From positions 310,001 through 374,000 of the forward strand of contig NZ_JBASBR010000004.1 of NCBI RefSeq assembly GCF_049651205.1: DNA of 64,000 nucleotides, in the 5' to 3' direction. Position numbers and translations under genes: made by a program. Positions 52,792 through 62,479 of this stretch are shown one piece after another. Below the pieces are notes generated by a model. The model ran no database searches and had not been told where the DNA came from. It saw nothing but the letters and a program-made list of their open reading frames with translations. The DNA comes from Castellaniella sp049651205 (lineage in GTDB: Bacteria > Pseudomonadota > Gammaproteobacteria > Burkholderiales > Burkholderiaceae_B). Within the stretch, counting starts at the first letter, position 1. Each line of letters opens with the position of its first letter.

Positions 52792-55257
52792 TCAGGCCAG
52801 CGCCTCATACACATCCAGATGCGCCTGGACGATGGTTTGCAGGCCAAAATCACGCTCGGCCAAATCGCGCCCGGCAGCCCCCATGCGCTCGCGCAATTCG
52901 GGGTTGGCCGCCAAACGTTGCACCGCATCAGCCAGGGCCTGCGCATCGCGGGCCGGCACCAGCAATCCAGTAACGCCGGGCTCGATGGCATCCCGACAAC
53001 CCGGCACGTCGGTTGTCACAATGGGCCGGCCGCAAGCGGCGGCTTCGATCAGGGATTTGGGCAAGCCCTCGCGATAGGAAGGCAGCGTGACGATATGCGC
53101 AGCACCATAAAAAGCGGCCACATCCGTGCACTCGCCTACGTAGTCGATCACGCCTTCGGCCTGCCAGGCCTGCAGTTCATGCGCACCGACAGACGCGGGA
53201 TTCTCGGGATCCAGGCTGCCAGCCAGCCGCCAGCGCAGCCCGTCACCTCGGGACATCGACAGACGCGCGGCGTCGACAAACTCGCGCACACCTTTGTCGT
53301 GCAACAGGCGGGTGGCCATGGCAATGGTAACCGGGCCATCGGGCCAGGGCGTTGGCGAAAATTTTTCCAGATCCACCCCGGAGCCCCGCACCATGACAAC
53401 CTGCTCTGGCCGCACCGCATGGGCATCCAGCAAGACGTCGCGATCAGCTGCGTTTTGAAAGATCACCCTGCTGCGGCGCTGTCCCAGCGCCAAGCGATAG
53501 AGCAATAACGCCAGCCGTTTAAGCAGGTGCCGCGACCCTGAGCCCTGAATAAACACATATCCAAGGCCGGAAATCGCGGCCACCAGGGCGGGCACCCCGG
53601 CCAGGCGGCTGGCGATACCACCGTACAGCACGGATTTCAGGGTAACGACATGAACGAGATCGGGTCGCAGATTACGAAACAAACGCCAGATCGCCCACAA
53701 GCTGCGGGCTTCTGTCCAGGGCCGCATGCTGGTGCGCGAGAGCGGCAACTGATGATGCGTAAGCCCTAATGTCTGTAGCTGCGCCACTGCCGGGCCGCCC
53801 ATCGAGGCGACATGCACCTCGTAGCCAGCCGCTTGGGCCGCCAGGGCAACGGGCAGGCGATGCGACACCAGGAAAGCGGGGTTGGTGATGAAAAACAGCA
53901 GGCGCCGGGGCCGCCCCGAGCCCTCAACCGAGGACGCAGTGGTGGCATGTGAGGCCCCTGCGGCAGAAGATGTCGAAGCCGTGTGTCCCGCCTGCACGGT
54001 GGCTGACGGTGCCCAAGCAGCAGGCCGTGCACCGGGCGCATTGGGAAAATCCGCCGCCAGGCGATGCCACACCACGTGGTAACGATCCACCATGGCTTCG
54101 AGGCTGAAGCGCTGCGCCACCGACTGGCGTGCGTGGGTCTGTTGCTGCACCCATTGCGGCTGGCGTACCGCCTGCACGGCCTGATCAATGGCATCGGCCA
54201 GTGCGACAGGGTTTTGCGGGGCAGCCACCCAGCCATCTTCCGCCACGATGGCAGCCGCATCGCCCACGTCGGTGACCACGCAAGCCACCCCCGAGGCCAT
54301 GGCCTCGGCAACCACATTGGGAAACCCCTCAGCCTTGCTGGAGAGCACATGGATATCCAGAGCAGGCATCAAGGCTGGCACGTCGTCCCGGCGTCCAAGG
54401 AATACCAGTTGATCCAGGACCCCATACTGGCGCGCCAAAGCGACCAGATCCGCATTGTCTCGAGACATGCCCAGGCCAACCAGCACGCAGTGCAGACCGG
54501 CCTGCCGGCCTTGCAGCAATGCCAGTGCAGCCAACAAATTATGGTGATCTTTAAGCGGATTCCAGCGGGCCACACACCCCAGCAGGACGCTGTCTTGCGG
54601 CACCTGCCATTGTTCGCGCCAGGCCTGGCGCGCGGATTCATCTGGGTGCCAGCGTGAAAGATCATAGCCATTGGGGATGACCAGCACGCGATCCGCCCGG
54701 TATCCCCAGCCACAATGCACTTCGGCGGCGCGGCGCGCGCACATAACAATGACACCGGGCACCCAGCCAGACAGGCGAGCACAAAACCACGCGGTAATCC
54801 GTGAAGAACGGCTGCTTTCAGCCAAGCTGACACCCGAGTTGCGCACTCCCCAGGCCACGGCACGGATCCCAGCCAGACGGGCCAGCACGCCACCAATGAG
54901 GTCGGCGTGATACATCCAGGTTTGCACCACATCGGGGCGGCGCTGACGCAAAAGCCGATACAGCCGCCACAGGCCGCGAATCGACCCGGCAAGCCCCTGC
55001 ATGTCCAAAGAGATGACTTCGATACCGGCATCCCGCAGTGTGCCCCCCATCACGCCTTCACCCCGCATCGAGACAACCGTGTGTCGGACACCGGCTTGAG
55101 GTGCCGTCACCAGACGCTGCAGGACGGTTTCCGCCCCGCCATGCAGCAGCCCGGAGATGATATGCATCACCTGCAAGGTGACTGGGCCTGAGGCGGATGC
55201 TTGCGCCTCATCCACGGGATGAGCCTCGGTGTGAGCCGGCTGGGGTTCACGTATCAT
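52792..55257 (-). CDS. Fused double GT4 glycosyltransferase
   Basis: An 821-residue protein containing two GT-B/GT4 enzymes. Domain 1 (about 30-400) starts QVMHIISGLLHGGAETVLQ and ends with the donor-site glutamates in SSKAEGFPNVVAEAM. Domain 2 (about 450-821) starts LLFFITNPAFLVSHRLPVA and has its own donor motif SYREGLPKSLIEAA. A ~48-residue Ala/Ser/Thr/Gly linker joins them (coded by about 53911-54054). No frameshift or stop separates them. Start: ATG 55257 with GGAA 6 nt upstream overlaps the upstream GT stop by 11 nt; ATG 55269 is an alternative. It should add two sugars in sequence to the lipid-linked glycan. Last gene of the operon. Confidence 0.88.
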   Translation of the reverse strand: MIREPQPAHTEAHPVDEAQASASGPVTLQVMHIISGLLHGGAETVLQRLVTAPQAGVRHTVVSMRGEGVMGGTLRDAGIEVISLDMQGLAGSIRGLWRLYRLLRQRRPDVVQTWMYHADLIGGVLARLAGIRAVAWGVRNSGVSLAESSRSSRITAWFCARLSGWVPGVIVMCARRAAEVHCGWGYRADRVLVIPNGYDLSRWHPDESARQAWREQWQVPQDSVLLGCVARWNPLKDHHNLLAALALLQGRQAGLHCVLVGLGMSRDNADLVALARQYGVLDQLVFLGRRDDVPALMPALDIHVLSSKAEGFPNVVAEAMASGVACVVTDVGDAAAIVAEDGWVAAPQNPVALADAIDQAVQAVRQPQWVQQQTHARQSVAQRFSLEAMVDRYHVVWHRLAADFPNAPGARPAAWAPSATVQAGHTASTSSAAGASHATTASSVEGSGRPRRLLFFITNPAFLVSHRLPVALAAQAAGYEVHVASMGGPAVAQLQTLGLTHHQLPLSRTSMRPWTEARSLWAIWRLFRNLRPDLVHVVTLKSVLYGGIASRLAGVPALVAAISGLGYVFIQGSGSRHLLKRLALLLYRLALGQRRSRVIFQNAADRDVLLDAHAVRPEQVVMVRGSGVDLEKFSPTPWPDGPVTIAMATRLLHDKGVREFVDAARLSMSRGDGLRWRLAGSLDPENPASVGAHELQAWQAEGVIDYVGECTDVAAFYGAAHIVTLPSYREGLPKSLIEAAACGRPIVTTDVPGCRDAIEPGVTGLLVPARDAQALADAVQRLAANPELRERMGAAGRDLAERDFGLQTIVQAHLDVYEALA

Positions 55258-56401
55258 TGTGGTTTCCATGATCGGTATTTGGGGTCGCGTGCTTACCCTC
55301 TGGTATTGCGCTTGGGGTCCAAAGTGCATCCCACGCCTGCAAAATGGCCGGCAAGCCATAGCGTGCGCGCACCGAGGCCGCCGCCTGTTGGCCGCTGGCC
55401 GTCCGTTGTGCCGGAGAGGCCTGCATCTGCAGCCGCAATGCAGCCACCAGCGCAGTGTCATCGTCCAGCGGCACCAGTGTGGCTACGGCGCCTTCCTGCG
55501 TCAACTCGGCTGGCCCCGACGGACAATCCAGCGCCACACAGGGCAAACCCAGGGCCATGGCCTCAAGCAAGGCATTGGGAAACCCCTCGACGCGAGAACT
55601 CAGCACAAACACATGGGCTGTCAGCAAATCTTGCCAGGGTGTCGTGCTGAAACCCGGTAACTGCACCCGCCCAGAGAGGCCAAGGTCATCCACTTGAGCC
55701 TGGCAGGCCTGGCGTTGAGCCCCATCCCCCCAGATGCATAAATCCCAATCGGGAAACTGGGGGGCCAAGGTGGCAAACACTGCAATCAGGCGATCAAATT
55801 GCTTGACCGGATTAAAACGCCCTAGCGCCACCAACCGAAATCGCGGACCAGCAGGCTCTGTCTGCCGCGCCGGCGGCAACCCTTGTGGCAGGGGATTGGG
55901 AATCACCTGAATGCGACGCACCCGGGGGGCCACTTGTTTCAAATGCCCGCTGGCAGCGGCAGTTTGTACAACGACCTGATGTGCCCACGGATAACTCAGG
56001 CGGCGCAAATAACGCAAAGCAGGCTCGAGGTTGACGCTATAAGCAGGATCGGTGCGCTCGCTGACCACCACGGGCAGTTGCAGGCCACGGCTGGCCAGTA
56101 AAGTGGAGACATTGACGTTGGTCAGAAAAGAGAGCACCCGATTGGGTTGCAACCGACGGGCCAGGCGGCGCAGGGCCAGAAGCTTGCTGATGGGCCTGAA
56201 GAGTGCCGGCCCGCGCAGCTGATCGGCCAGCCACAGCAGCTTGACGCGATCATCCAGCGGCTGCAGGCAAATACCGCGCCCGGAATAACAACACACCAGA
56301 GTCACACGGTCTCCGCGTGCCACCCAGGCATTGGCCAGTGTAGCCGCCACGCGCTCTGCGCCACCGCCATGCATCGAGCTGACCAAAAACAGGGTGTGCA
56401 T
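55247..56401 (-). CDS. GT4 glycosyltransferase
   Basis: A 384-residue GT-B retaining glycosyltransferase. The N-terminus MHTLFLVSSMHGGGAERVAA is the acceptor-domain signature and SSRVEGFPNALLEAMALGLP the donor E-x7-E motif. No membrane segment is seen, so it acts at the cytosolic face on lipid-linked sugar. Start codon directly follows the stop of the preceding GT (TGAATG), and its end overlaps the fused GT. Sugar specificity unknown. Confidence 0.9.
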   Translation of the reverse strand: MHTLFLVSSMHGGGAERVAATLANAWVARGDRVTLVCCYSGRGICLQPLDDRVKLLWLADQLRGPALFRPISKLLALRRLARRLQPNRVLSFLTNVNVSTLLASRGLQLPVVVSERTDPAYSVNLEPALRYLRRLSYPWAHQVVVQTAAASGHLKQVAPRVRRIQVIPNPLPQGLPPARQTEPAGPRFRLVALGRFNPVKQFDRLIAVFATLAPQFPDWDLCIWGDGAQRQACQAQVDDLGLSGRVQLPGFSTTPWQDLLTAHVFVLSSRVEGFPNALLEAMALGLPCVALDCPSGPAELTQEGAVATLVPLDDDTALVAALRLQMQASPAQRTASGQQAAASVRARYGLPAILQAWDALWTPSAIPEGKHATPNTDHGNHNDT

Positions 56402-57529
56402 TCAGTTCACCTTTTCGCCCTCGAAGACCTGCTCCCACAAGGCCATGATACGGGCTGTCGAGAAACGGTCGCGGACATCCGTGGCACGGCTGGCCAACCG
56501 GCTGCGCAATGCGGGATCGGACATCAGTTGCCCCAGATGCCCTGCCAGGGCTTCGGCATCCTGCACCGGGCGTACCAGCACGCCATCGATACCTTCGCGA
56601 ATAATTTCGCGTGGCCCAGTATCACAATCGAAGGCGATACAAGGCAAGCCACTAGCCATGGCCTCCAGCAAGGTGTTGGACAGGCCCTCGGCCTGGGAGC
56701 TGAGCACATAAACATCGGTAGCGGCATACCAGGCTGCCATATTGCCTACGCGCCCAGGCAACTGTACCCGATCGGCCAGGTCCAGTTCGTCACGCAAGGA
56801 TTCAAGCGCAGCGCGCTCTGGCCCCTCGCCCAAAATCGTAAGATCCCACTCGGGGTAGACGCGCGCCAGCTGGGCAAAGGCCCGCAGCAAACAATCAAAG
56901 CCCTTGACGGGATGCAAGCGTCCAACGGCCAGGAGGCGCAGACGCCCGGGCACCTGAGGGGGCACCACACGGGGCTCCTCATCCGCCAGTGGCCAGTGCA
57001 CTGCATTGGGGATCACCTGCGCCTGTACCCCGGGCAGATGGGCACCCAGCCAGTCGGCCGTGCCGCGCGTCAGGGCCACCACGGCATCCGCCTGCGGGTA
57101 CGTGCGTTGCCGCAACTTCTGCCAGGCTTGCGGCAGGCGCTGGATGGGCGGATGCGTGTGTTCGGTGGCGATAATGCGGCAACCTGCCCCGCGCCCCGCC
57201 ATCACCGCCATCACCGAACCGCGCGTCATCATCCCCAGGACAACATCCGGGCGATGACGACGAATCAGCCGGCGCAAGGCCCAGTAGCGGCGCCAGTTGC
57301 CCCAGGCAGCAGCCACCATCCCGCGACTGTTGGCGGCCAGTCCCAGCGCGTAGCGAACCACCCCTTCGGGGATCGGATAGGCATCCTGATCCGCAGTGGT
57401 TTGCGTCACCAAGGCCACGCGACATCCCCGTGCCTGCCAATAGGCAGCCATATCCACCGCCACGCGTTCGGCCCCGCCGCCGCGCAGAGAGTGAATCACA
57501 ATCATCAAATCAATCTGGGTCTGTTTCAT
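56402..57529 (-). CDS. GT4 glycosyltransferase
   Basis: A 375-residue GT-B enzyme. It starts MKQTQIDLMIVIHSLRGGGA, includes the donor motif SSQAEGLSNTLLEAMASGLP and ends in a helical tail. The frame is open back to 57715, but the ATG at 57529 fits the family start and overlaps the flippase gene by 20 nt. It resembles the neighbouring 384-residue GT in layout, so the two may come from an old duplication. Acceptor and donor unknown. Confidence 0.9.
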   Translation of the reverse strand: MKQTQIDLMIVIHSLRGGGAERVAVDMAAYWQARGCRVALVTQTTADQDAYPIPEGVVRYALGLAANSRGMVAAAWGNWRRYWALRRLIRRHRPDVVLGMMTRGSVMAVMAGRGAGCRIIATEHTHPPIQRLPQAWQKLRQRTYPQADAVVALTRGTADWLGAHLPGVQAQVIPNAVHWPLADEEPRVVPPQVPGRLRLLAVGRLHPVKGFDCLLRAFAQLARVYPEWDLTILGEGPERAALESLRDELDLADRVQLPGRVGNMAAWYAATDVYVLSSQAEGLSNTLLEAMASGLPCIAFDCDTGPREIIREGIDGVLVRPVQDAEALAGHLGQLMSDPALRSRLASRATDVRDRFSTARIMALWEQVFEGEKVN

Positions 57530-58898
57530 TATCCGGGTTTCTCTTGGAGCGCCGCGGCGTGCCGGCCACAGGCGCAGCCCGCAGTGCCAGCACCAAATAC
57601 GCCGTATACGACAGCGCATACATGGCACTGGTGGCCAGCATGATACCGGCCACGCCCATCCGGGGGGCCAGCACGGTGTTGAGGAATGCCTTGAGCAGAA
57701 AATTAAGGACGGCAATTGCCGCCATCCACCGGTATCGGTTCTGGCTGGCCAGCAACTGCACCAAAATCAGCACACCAAAGAAAAACGGCAGCTGCAGCAA
57801 GCCCCAGCGCAGTACATGAGCCACGGCCTGCGTATCCTGTGCGCCAAAGGCCCCGCGCTCAAACAGCACCGACACTAGCCAGGGTGCCAGCCACCAGCCC
57901 AGCACAACCACCACTGCCCCGATCACCAGCATCACCGCCGACCATTTCAGTGCCATGGCGCGCGCGTGCGCGGCATCGCCCCTGCCCTGGATGTCGGCCA
58001 GCACAGGCAAGGCGGCACGACCCACCGACGCGGCTCCCAGGCCTATCATCAGGGACAGCAGGCGGGCGGCATACCCCAGCGTGGCATTGGCGTTCTGGCC
58101 CAGCTGGGCAGCCGTGTATTGGTCGATTGGGCCAACAAAGCTCATTGCCAATTGTCCAATCAGCATGATGCCGGCTGCCGCCGCGAGGGTAGACCATTGC
58201 GGCGCCTGCTGGCTCAGATGCAGCGGCGTTGACACGGCATCAGCCCGCTGCGCCAGGAGCCGCTGGAAGAACGCCTGCAAGGCGTAACCCAGCAGGGTTC
58301 CCCATAGCAGGGGCATCACCCCTGCACCGGCGGGCGCTGCCAGCACCCAGAGCAAAATCATCAGGGCGGGCAGGCTATCGAGCAGTGTATTGATATGCCG
58401 CTCGTGCGCCCGTAACCGGGCGGCACTCAGGCCGGTGGTGATAGTGAACAAGGCGGCGGGCGCAAAGCCCAAAATCAGCAGCTGGCTCATGCCCTGAACA
58501 TTTGCCGACAACCCTTGGCCGGCAATCTCCAGCACCCAGGGCCAGGCAAGCACCAGCACAAGCGCAAGCAGCAGCCCCAGCGCCAGTGCCCAGGCCTGAA
58601 GCTCGCCCAAGAAACGGCCATGCTGATGCGTAGAACCACGGCGGCTGCGCACCAGCGCAGGAATCAACACCACAGAAAACGCGCCCACCAGGGTAACGGG
58701 CAGCCAATTAGCCAGTGTCAGGGTGAACTGATAGGCATCGACCACGTCGCTGATGCCATAACGGTAAGCAACGGCCATCTCCTTGAAGGCACCCACCGCC
58801 TTGCCCATCAGGAGAAAAAATGCAACCCGTGCCGCCCCCAGCGCGATCCGCCGGTGATCGGCGTGCAGGGCCGCCAGCCGGCGCATCAAAAAGGACAT
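57510..58898 (-). CDS. MurJ/MviN-fold lipid-linked oligosaccharide flippase
   Basis: A 462-residue polytopic inner-membrane protein of the MOP superfamily, with about 12-14 helices. MurJ-like signatures are GKAVGAFKEMAVAYRYGISD near the N-terminus and LFERGAFGAQDTQAVAHVLR in the second half. Within a glycan operon it takes the place normally held by a Wzx flippase and should translocate the completed lipid-linked oligosaccharide. The main murJ is expected elsewhere. Its ATG overlaps the epimerase stop (TGATG). Confidence 0.85.
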   Translation of the reverse strand: MSFLMRRLAALHADHRRIALGAARVAFFLLMGKAVGAFKEMAVAYRYGISDVVDAYQFTLTLANWLPVTLVGAFSVVLIPALVRSRRGSTHQHGRFLGELQAWALALGLLLALVLVLAWPWVLEIAGQGLSANVQGMSQLLILGFAPAALFTITTGLSAARLRAHERHINTLLDSLPALMILLWVLAAPAGAGVMPLLWGTLLGYALQAFFQRLLAQRADAVSTPLHLSQQAPQWSTLAAAAGIMLIGQLAMSFVGPIDQYTAAQLGQNANATLGYAARLLSLMIGLGAASVGRAALPVLADIQGRGDAAHARAMALKWSAVMLVIGAVVVVLGWWLAPWLVSVLFERGAFGAQDTQAVAHVLRWGLLQLPFFFGVLILVQLLASQNRYRWMAAIAVLNFLLKAFLNTVLAPRMGVAGIMLATSAMYALSYTAYLVLALRAAPVAGTPRRSKRNPDNETDPD

Positions 58899-59923
58899 CA
58901 GCGCAGAAACTGGATGTACCAGGGCATGGCGATCTCCAGACCGCTCAGGATGTCGTAGCGGGGCTCGTAGCCCAGCAGGCTATACGCCTTGCTGACATCC
59001 GCCTGCGAATGACGGACGTCACCGGCGCGAAAATCACCATAGCGGGGCTCTCGTGCATAAGCCACCCCGTTGCGCCCGAGCGTATCGCGCAGGTAGGCAA
59101 ACAGCTGATTAAGGCTGGTACGGGCGTTGAAAGCCACGTTGTACACCTGATTGACCCCCTCGGCGCCCGCCAGAGAAGCCAGCAAATTGGCCTGCACCAC
59201 GTTATCGATATAGCAGAAGTCGCGGCTGGTCTCGCCATCGCCGTTGATCACAACTTCTTCGTTGCGGATCATGGCAGACACCCACTTGGGAATGACCGCA
59301 GCATAGGCGCCGTCTGGATCCTGACGTTGCCCGAACACATTGAAATACCGCAGACCCACGGCCTGAAACCCATAGGCCCGGGCAAATACATCGGCGTAGA
59401 GTTCGTTGACCAGCTTGGTAACCGCATAGGGGGACAAAGGCTTGCCAATCCGATCCTCGACCTTGGGCAAGCCTGGATGGTCGCCATAGGTAGAGCTGGA
59501 AGCGGCATAGACAAACGACTGCACCTGGGCATCACGCGCAGCCAGCAGCATATTGAGCTGGCCGCCCACGTTGACGGCATTGGTGGTGAGGGGGTCTTTC
59601 AGGCTGCGCGGTACAGATCCCAGCGCCGCTTGATGCAGGACATGCTGCACGCCTTCTACTGCCTGACGGCAGGTTTCCAGCTCGCGGATGTCTCCCTCGA
59701 TGAAACGAAACCGCTCCCACTGGGCCGGCGTGACGCGCGACTGCACTTCGTCGAGATTGTGCTGGTAACCCGTGGAGAAGTTATCCAGCCCCACCACGGT
59801 TTGATCCAGCGTCAGCAGCGCCTGAAGCAGATTGGAGCCAATAAAGCCGGCGCAGCCAGTGACCAGCCAGGTGTGCGGCTTGGCCTGCAGCTCGGCCTGC
59901 ACCGTCTCAAAACGGGTTGTCAT
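58898..59923 (-). CDS. UDP-N-acetylglucosamine 4-epimerase (TviC/WbpP type)
   Basis: A 341-residue extended SDR. It has the NAD motif TGCAGFIGSNLLQAL, the catalytic YxxxK in SPYAVTK, the serine cluster AASSSTYGDHPGLPK, and RYFNVFGQRQDPDGAYAAVI, all as in WbpP and TviC, which convert UDP-GlcNAc or UDP-GlcNAcA to the galacto form. It lies 11 nt downstream of the dehydrogenase, the tviB-tviC pairing. The expected joint product is UDP-GalNAcA. It is coupled to the flippase. Confidence 0.92.
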   Translation of the reverse strand: MTTRFETVQAELQAKPHTWLVTGCAGFIGSNLLQALLTLDQTVVGLDNFSTGYQHNLDEVQSRVTPAQWERFRFIEGDIRELETCRQAVEGVQHVLHQAALGSVPRSLKDPLTTNAVNVGGQLNMLLAARDAQVQSFVYAASSSTYGDHPGLPKVEDRIGKPLSPYAVTKLVNELYADVFARAYGFQAVGLRYFNVFGQRQDPDGAYAAVIPKWVSAMIRNEEVVINGDGETSRDFCYIDNVVQANLLASLAGAEGVNQVYNVAFNARTSLNQLFAYLRDTLGRNGVAYAREPRYGDFRAGDVRHSQADVSKAYSLLGYEPRYDILSGLEIAMPWYIQFLR

Positions 59924-59934
59924 GACGGTTCTCC

Positions 59935-61209
59935 TCAGAGACGCAGATCGGATTCGTCGGCAGCCAACACGTATTTGAGGTCGTACAGCACGTGTTCAGG
60001 CTTGCCCAAGGCGCGCAGTGCCTGTGCCCCCATCGCAGCAAACTGCTGGTGAGACACGGCCAAAATGATACCGTCGTAGGCACCCGCGGCCGGCTGATCG
60101 ATCGGCGTCAGACCGTATTCGTGGTTGGCTTCGGCCGGATCAACCCAAGGGTCGTAGACGTCCACATCTATGCTGTACTCACGAAGTTCGCGCACAATAT
60201 CCACCACCCGTGTATTGCGCAGATCAGGGCAGTTTTCTTTAAACGTCAGCCCCATCACCAGCACGTGTGAACCCTGCACCTGGATGCGGCGCTTGGTCAT
60301 GGCCTTGACCAGCTGGGACACCACATAACCGCCCATGGAGTCGTTAAGCCGGCGGCCCGCAAGGATGATCTCGGGGTGATAGCCGATCGACTGCGCCTTG
60401 TGCGTCAGGTAGTAGGGATCGACGCCGATGCAGTGGCCGCCCACCAGGCCTGGGCGAAACGGCAGGAAATTCCATTTGGTGCCCGCCGCTTCAAGCACAT
60501 CCAATGTATCGATGCCCAGCCGATTGAAAATCAGGGCAAGCTCGTTGATCAGGGCAATATTGACATCACGCTGGGTGTTTTCGATCACCTTGGCAGCCTC
60601 GGCCACCTTGATGGAAGACGCCTTGTGCGTGCCCGCCGTAATGATCTGACAATAGAGCGCATCCACCATGTCGGCAACTTCGGGGGTAGAGCCCGAAGTT
60701 ACTTTGCGAATCGTGGACACCCGGTGCTGTTTGTCACCGGGATTGATGCGCTCGGGGCTGTAGCCCGCGTAAAAATCTACATTGAATTTCAGGCCCGACG
60801 TGGCCTCAAGCACCGGCACACAGACTTCTTCGGTGGCCCCGGGATACACCGTGGATTCGTAGATGACGATGTCACCGCGCTTGAGGATGCGGCCAATGGT
60901 TTCGCTGGCACGCTCCAGAGGGGTCAGGTCAGGCTGCTTGTATTGGTCGATAGGCGTGGGCACCGTGACAATGAAGACGTTGGCACTGGCAAGCTCGGCC
61001 GGATCAGCCGAATAATGCAGCTGCGTGGCCTCAGCAAGCTCGGGGCCGGAGACCTCGAGGGTATGGTCCTGACCAGCGCGCAGTTCTTCGATGCGGCGCG
61101 CATTGATGTCAAAGCCCAGCACGTCACGCTGCTTGCCGAATTCAACCGCCAGCGGCAGACCTACATAGCCCAGGCCCACAACGGCCAGGCGGACGTCCTG
61201 AATATTCAT
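59935..61209 (-). CDS. UDP-N-acetylhexosamine 6-dehydrogenase (TviB/WbpO type)
   Basis: A 424-residue NAD-dependent sugar dehydrogenase of the UDP-glucose/GDP-mannose dehydrogenase family. It has the N-terminal Rossmann motif VVGLGYVGLPLAVEFG, the YESTVYPGATEE segment, the catalytic cysteine in GGHCIGVDPYYL, and the C-terminal domain GLTFKENCPDLRNT. It oxidises C6 of UDP-GlcNAc or UDP-GalNAc to the uronic acid. The ATG at 61209 has GGGGAGAA just upstream; the in-frame start at 61230 is rejected. Confidence 0.93.
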   Translation of the reverse strand: MNIQDVRLAVVGLGYVGLPLAVEFGKQRDVLGFDINARRIEELRAGQDHTLEVSGPELAEATQLHYSADPAELASANVFIVTVPTPIDQYKQPDLTPLERASETIGRILKRGDIVIYESTVYPGATEEVCVPVLEATSGLKFNVDFYAGYSPERINPGDKQHRVSTIRKVTSGSTPEVADMVDALYCQIITAGTHKASSIKVAEAAKVIENTQRDVNIALINELALIFNRLGIDTLDVLEAAGTKWNFLPFRPGLVGGHCIGVDPYYLTHKAQSIGYHPEIILAGRRLNDSMGGYVVSQLVKAMTKRRIQVQGSHVLVMGLTFKENCPDLRNTRVVDIVRELREYSIDVDVYDPWVDPAEANHEYGLTPIDQPAAGAYDGIILAVSHQQFAAMGAQALRALGKPEHVLYDLKYVLAADESDLRL

Positions 61210-61251
61210 GCATTTCTCCCCGGCAAACATGCCGTAGTAATCGAAGGATTG

Positions 61252-62457
61252 TTAATCATGGCGGTCCCGGCGCCCAAGCGAGGGCAACAGCAACCAGCGG
61301 GGTCTGCGCCATGTGACCAGGCGCACATACAACCAGATATAGACCGCGGCAAAGACACCCATGCTGAGGCACAGTATCCAGGCGTTGTCCCACCACAAAG
61401 TGGCAGGCACCAGACCAATCAGGGCCAGCACCCACAGGTACGGGGATGTCATGGCGTTGCACAAGGCCGGTACGGCATGACGGCGGTCGCGGCTGAAGGT
61501 AATGCGCACCAGACGCCGGAAGACCAATTGGTGCAAATGCAGGGCATCAGGCTGATCCACCGGCACCCCGCGCTTGAACTTGCGCCGCCAGATTGAAAAC
61601 AGAGTTTCAAAGACAGGATAAAACAACACTGCCAGCGCGTAAAAAGGCGATACACCGGGGTTGCGCACCACCAGCTGTACAGCCAGCTCGGCCAGCATAA
61701 ACCCTAAAAAGTACGCGCCACCATCACCCAGAAATACCCGGCCGAAAGGGAAATTCCAGGCGAGAAAGCCCAGAGTGGCAGCAGCCAGCGCCGTGGAGAT
61801 CAAAAAGATGGGCACATCCTGCACTTGCCACGCCACCAGCGCCAATGACACCGCCATCAGGGTGGCAATCATGCCCGCCAGGCCGTTCATGCCATCCACG
61901 ATATTAAGCGCGTGCGTACATCCGCCCACAGCAATCATGGTGAACACCAGCGACACAATCGGCCAGCTGGAGAGGATGCTGTCGGCCCACGAGAGCCCGA
62001 CGCGCGACACTCCGCCCAACAACCACCAGGCAATCCCCGCCGAGATAAAAGCCGCCAATAGGCGCTTGCCCGAGCCGATATCTTTGGTGATGTCTTCGAG
62101 GAGGCCGGCTACAAACACCGGTAAGGCCGCCACAAACAGGGCGGGCCATAGCCAGGTGAGCGTCATGTTGCGTGGCCCCAACACCAGCAAACCGGCCAGA
62201 CTGCCGGCAACCAGCGCAAGCCCCCCTACCCGCGGCGCGGCACGTTTGTGCATTGCCTGGGGCTTGTGCATATCGGTGTCGCCCGTGAAACGGCCGTGCC
62301 AACGCTCGGACGCCACGATGAGACCACCCACCATGAAGGCCACTACCCCGATCAAGGGCCAGCTGAGTGATGCGGACAGACTGGAGGCGTTCAAGGCAAT
62401 CCCGAATAGACAAAACGAGATTATCGACCAAATTTGTAACTTGTGCCGTTGCGACAA
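61252..62457 (-). CDS. Undecaprenyl-phosphate N-acetylhexosamine-1-phosphate transferase (WecA/WbpL family)
   Basis: A polytopic membrane enzyme, 401 residues, that starts the glycan by moving a HexNAc-1-phosphate to undecaprenyl phosphate. Motifs are HKRAAPRVGGLAL, the catalytic DGMNGLAGM (NIVDGMNG), FLGDGGAYFLGF and the C-terminal HLHQL corresponding to the HxH motif. The annotated start is TTG 62457 without a ribosome site; a second TTG 54 nt downstream would give a one-helix N-terminus more like E. coli WecA. The start is therefore uncertain. It is the first gene of the glycan operon. Confidence 0.88.
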   Translation of the reverse strand: MSQRHKLQIWSIISFCLFGIALNASSLSASLSWPLIGVVAFMVGGLIVASERWHGRFTGDTDMHKPQAMHKRAAPRVGGLALVAGSLAGLLVLGPRNMTLTWLWPALFVAALPVFVAGLLEDITKDIGSGKRLLAAFISAGIAWWLLGGVSRVGLSWADSILSSWPIVSLVFTMIAVGGCTHALNIVDGMNGLAGMIATLMAVSLALVAWQVQDVPIFLISTALAAATLGFLAWNFPFGRVFLGDGGAYFLGFMLAELAVQLVVRNPGVSPFYALAVLFYPVFETLFSIWRRKFKRGVPVDQPDALHLHQLVFRRLVRITFSRDRRHAVPALCNAMTSPYLWVLALIGLVPATLWWDNAWILCLSMGVFAAVYIWLYVRLVTWRRPRWLLLPSLGRRDRHD

Positions 62458-62479
62458 AGATACAGATGCAACAAAAGCA

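Noticed and set aside
52555..53508. A 317-residue plus-strand frame running from the phosphomannomutase into the fused glycosyltransferase
   Set aside because: It is out of frame with one gene and antisense to the other; the real genes are convergent and end 4 nt apart.
56147..57643. A 498-residue plus-strand open frame opposite the glycosyltransferases
   Set aside because: Antisense of three overlapping real genes, without any recognisable motif. The same applies to long opposite-strand frames at 29714-30922, 30960-32333, 40887-42056, 58820-60052 and 62950-63909.
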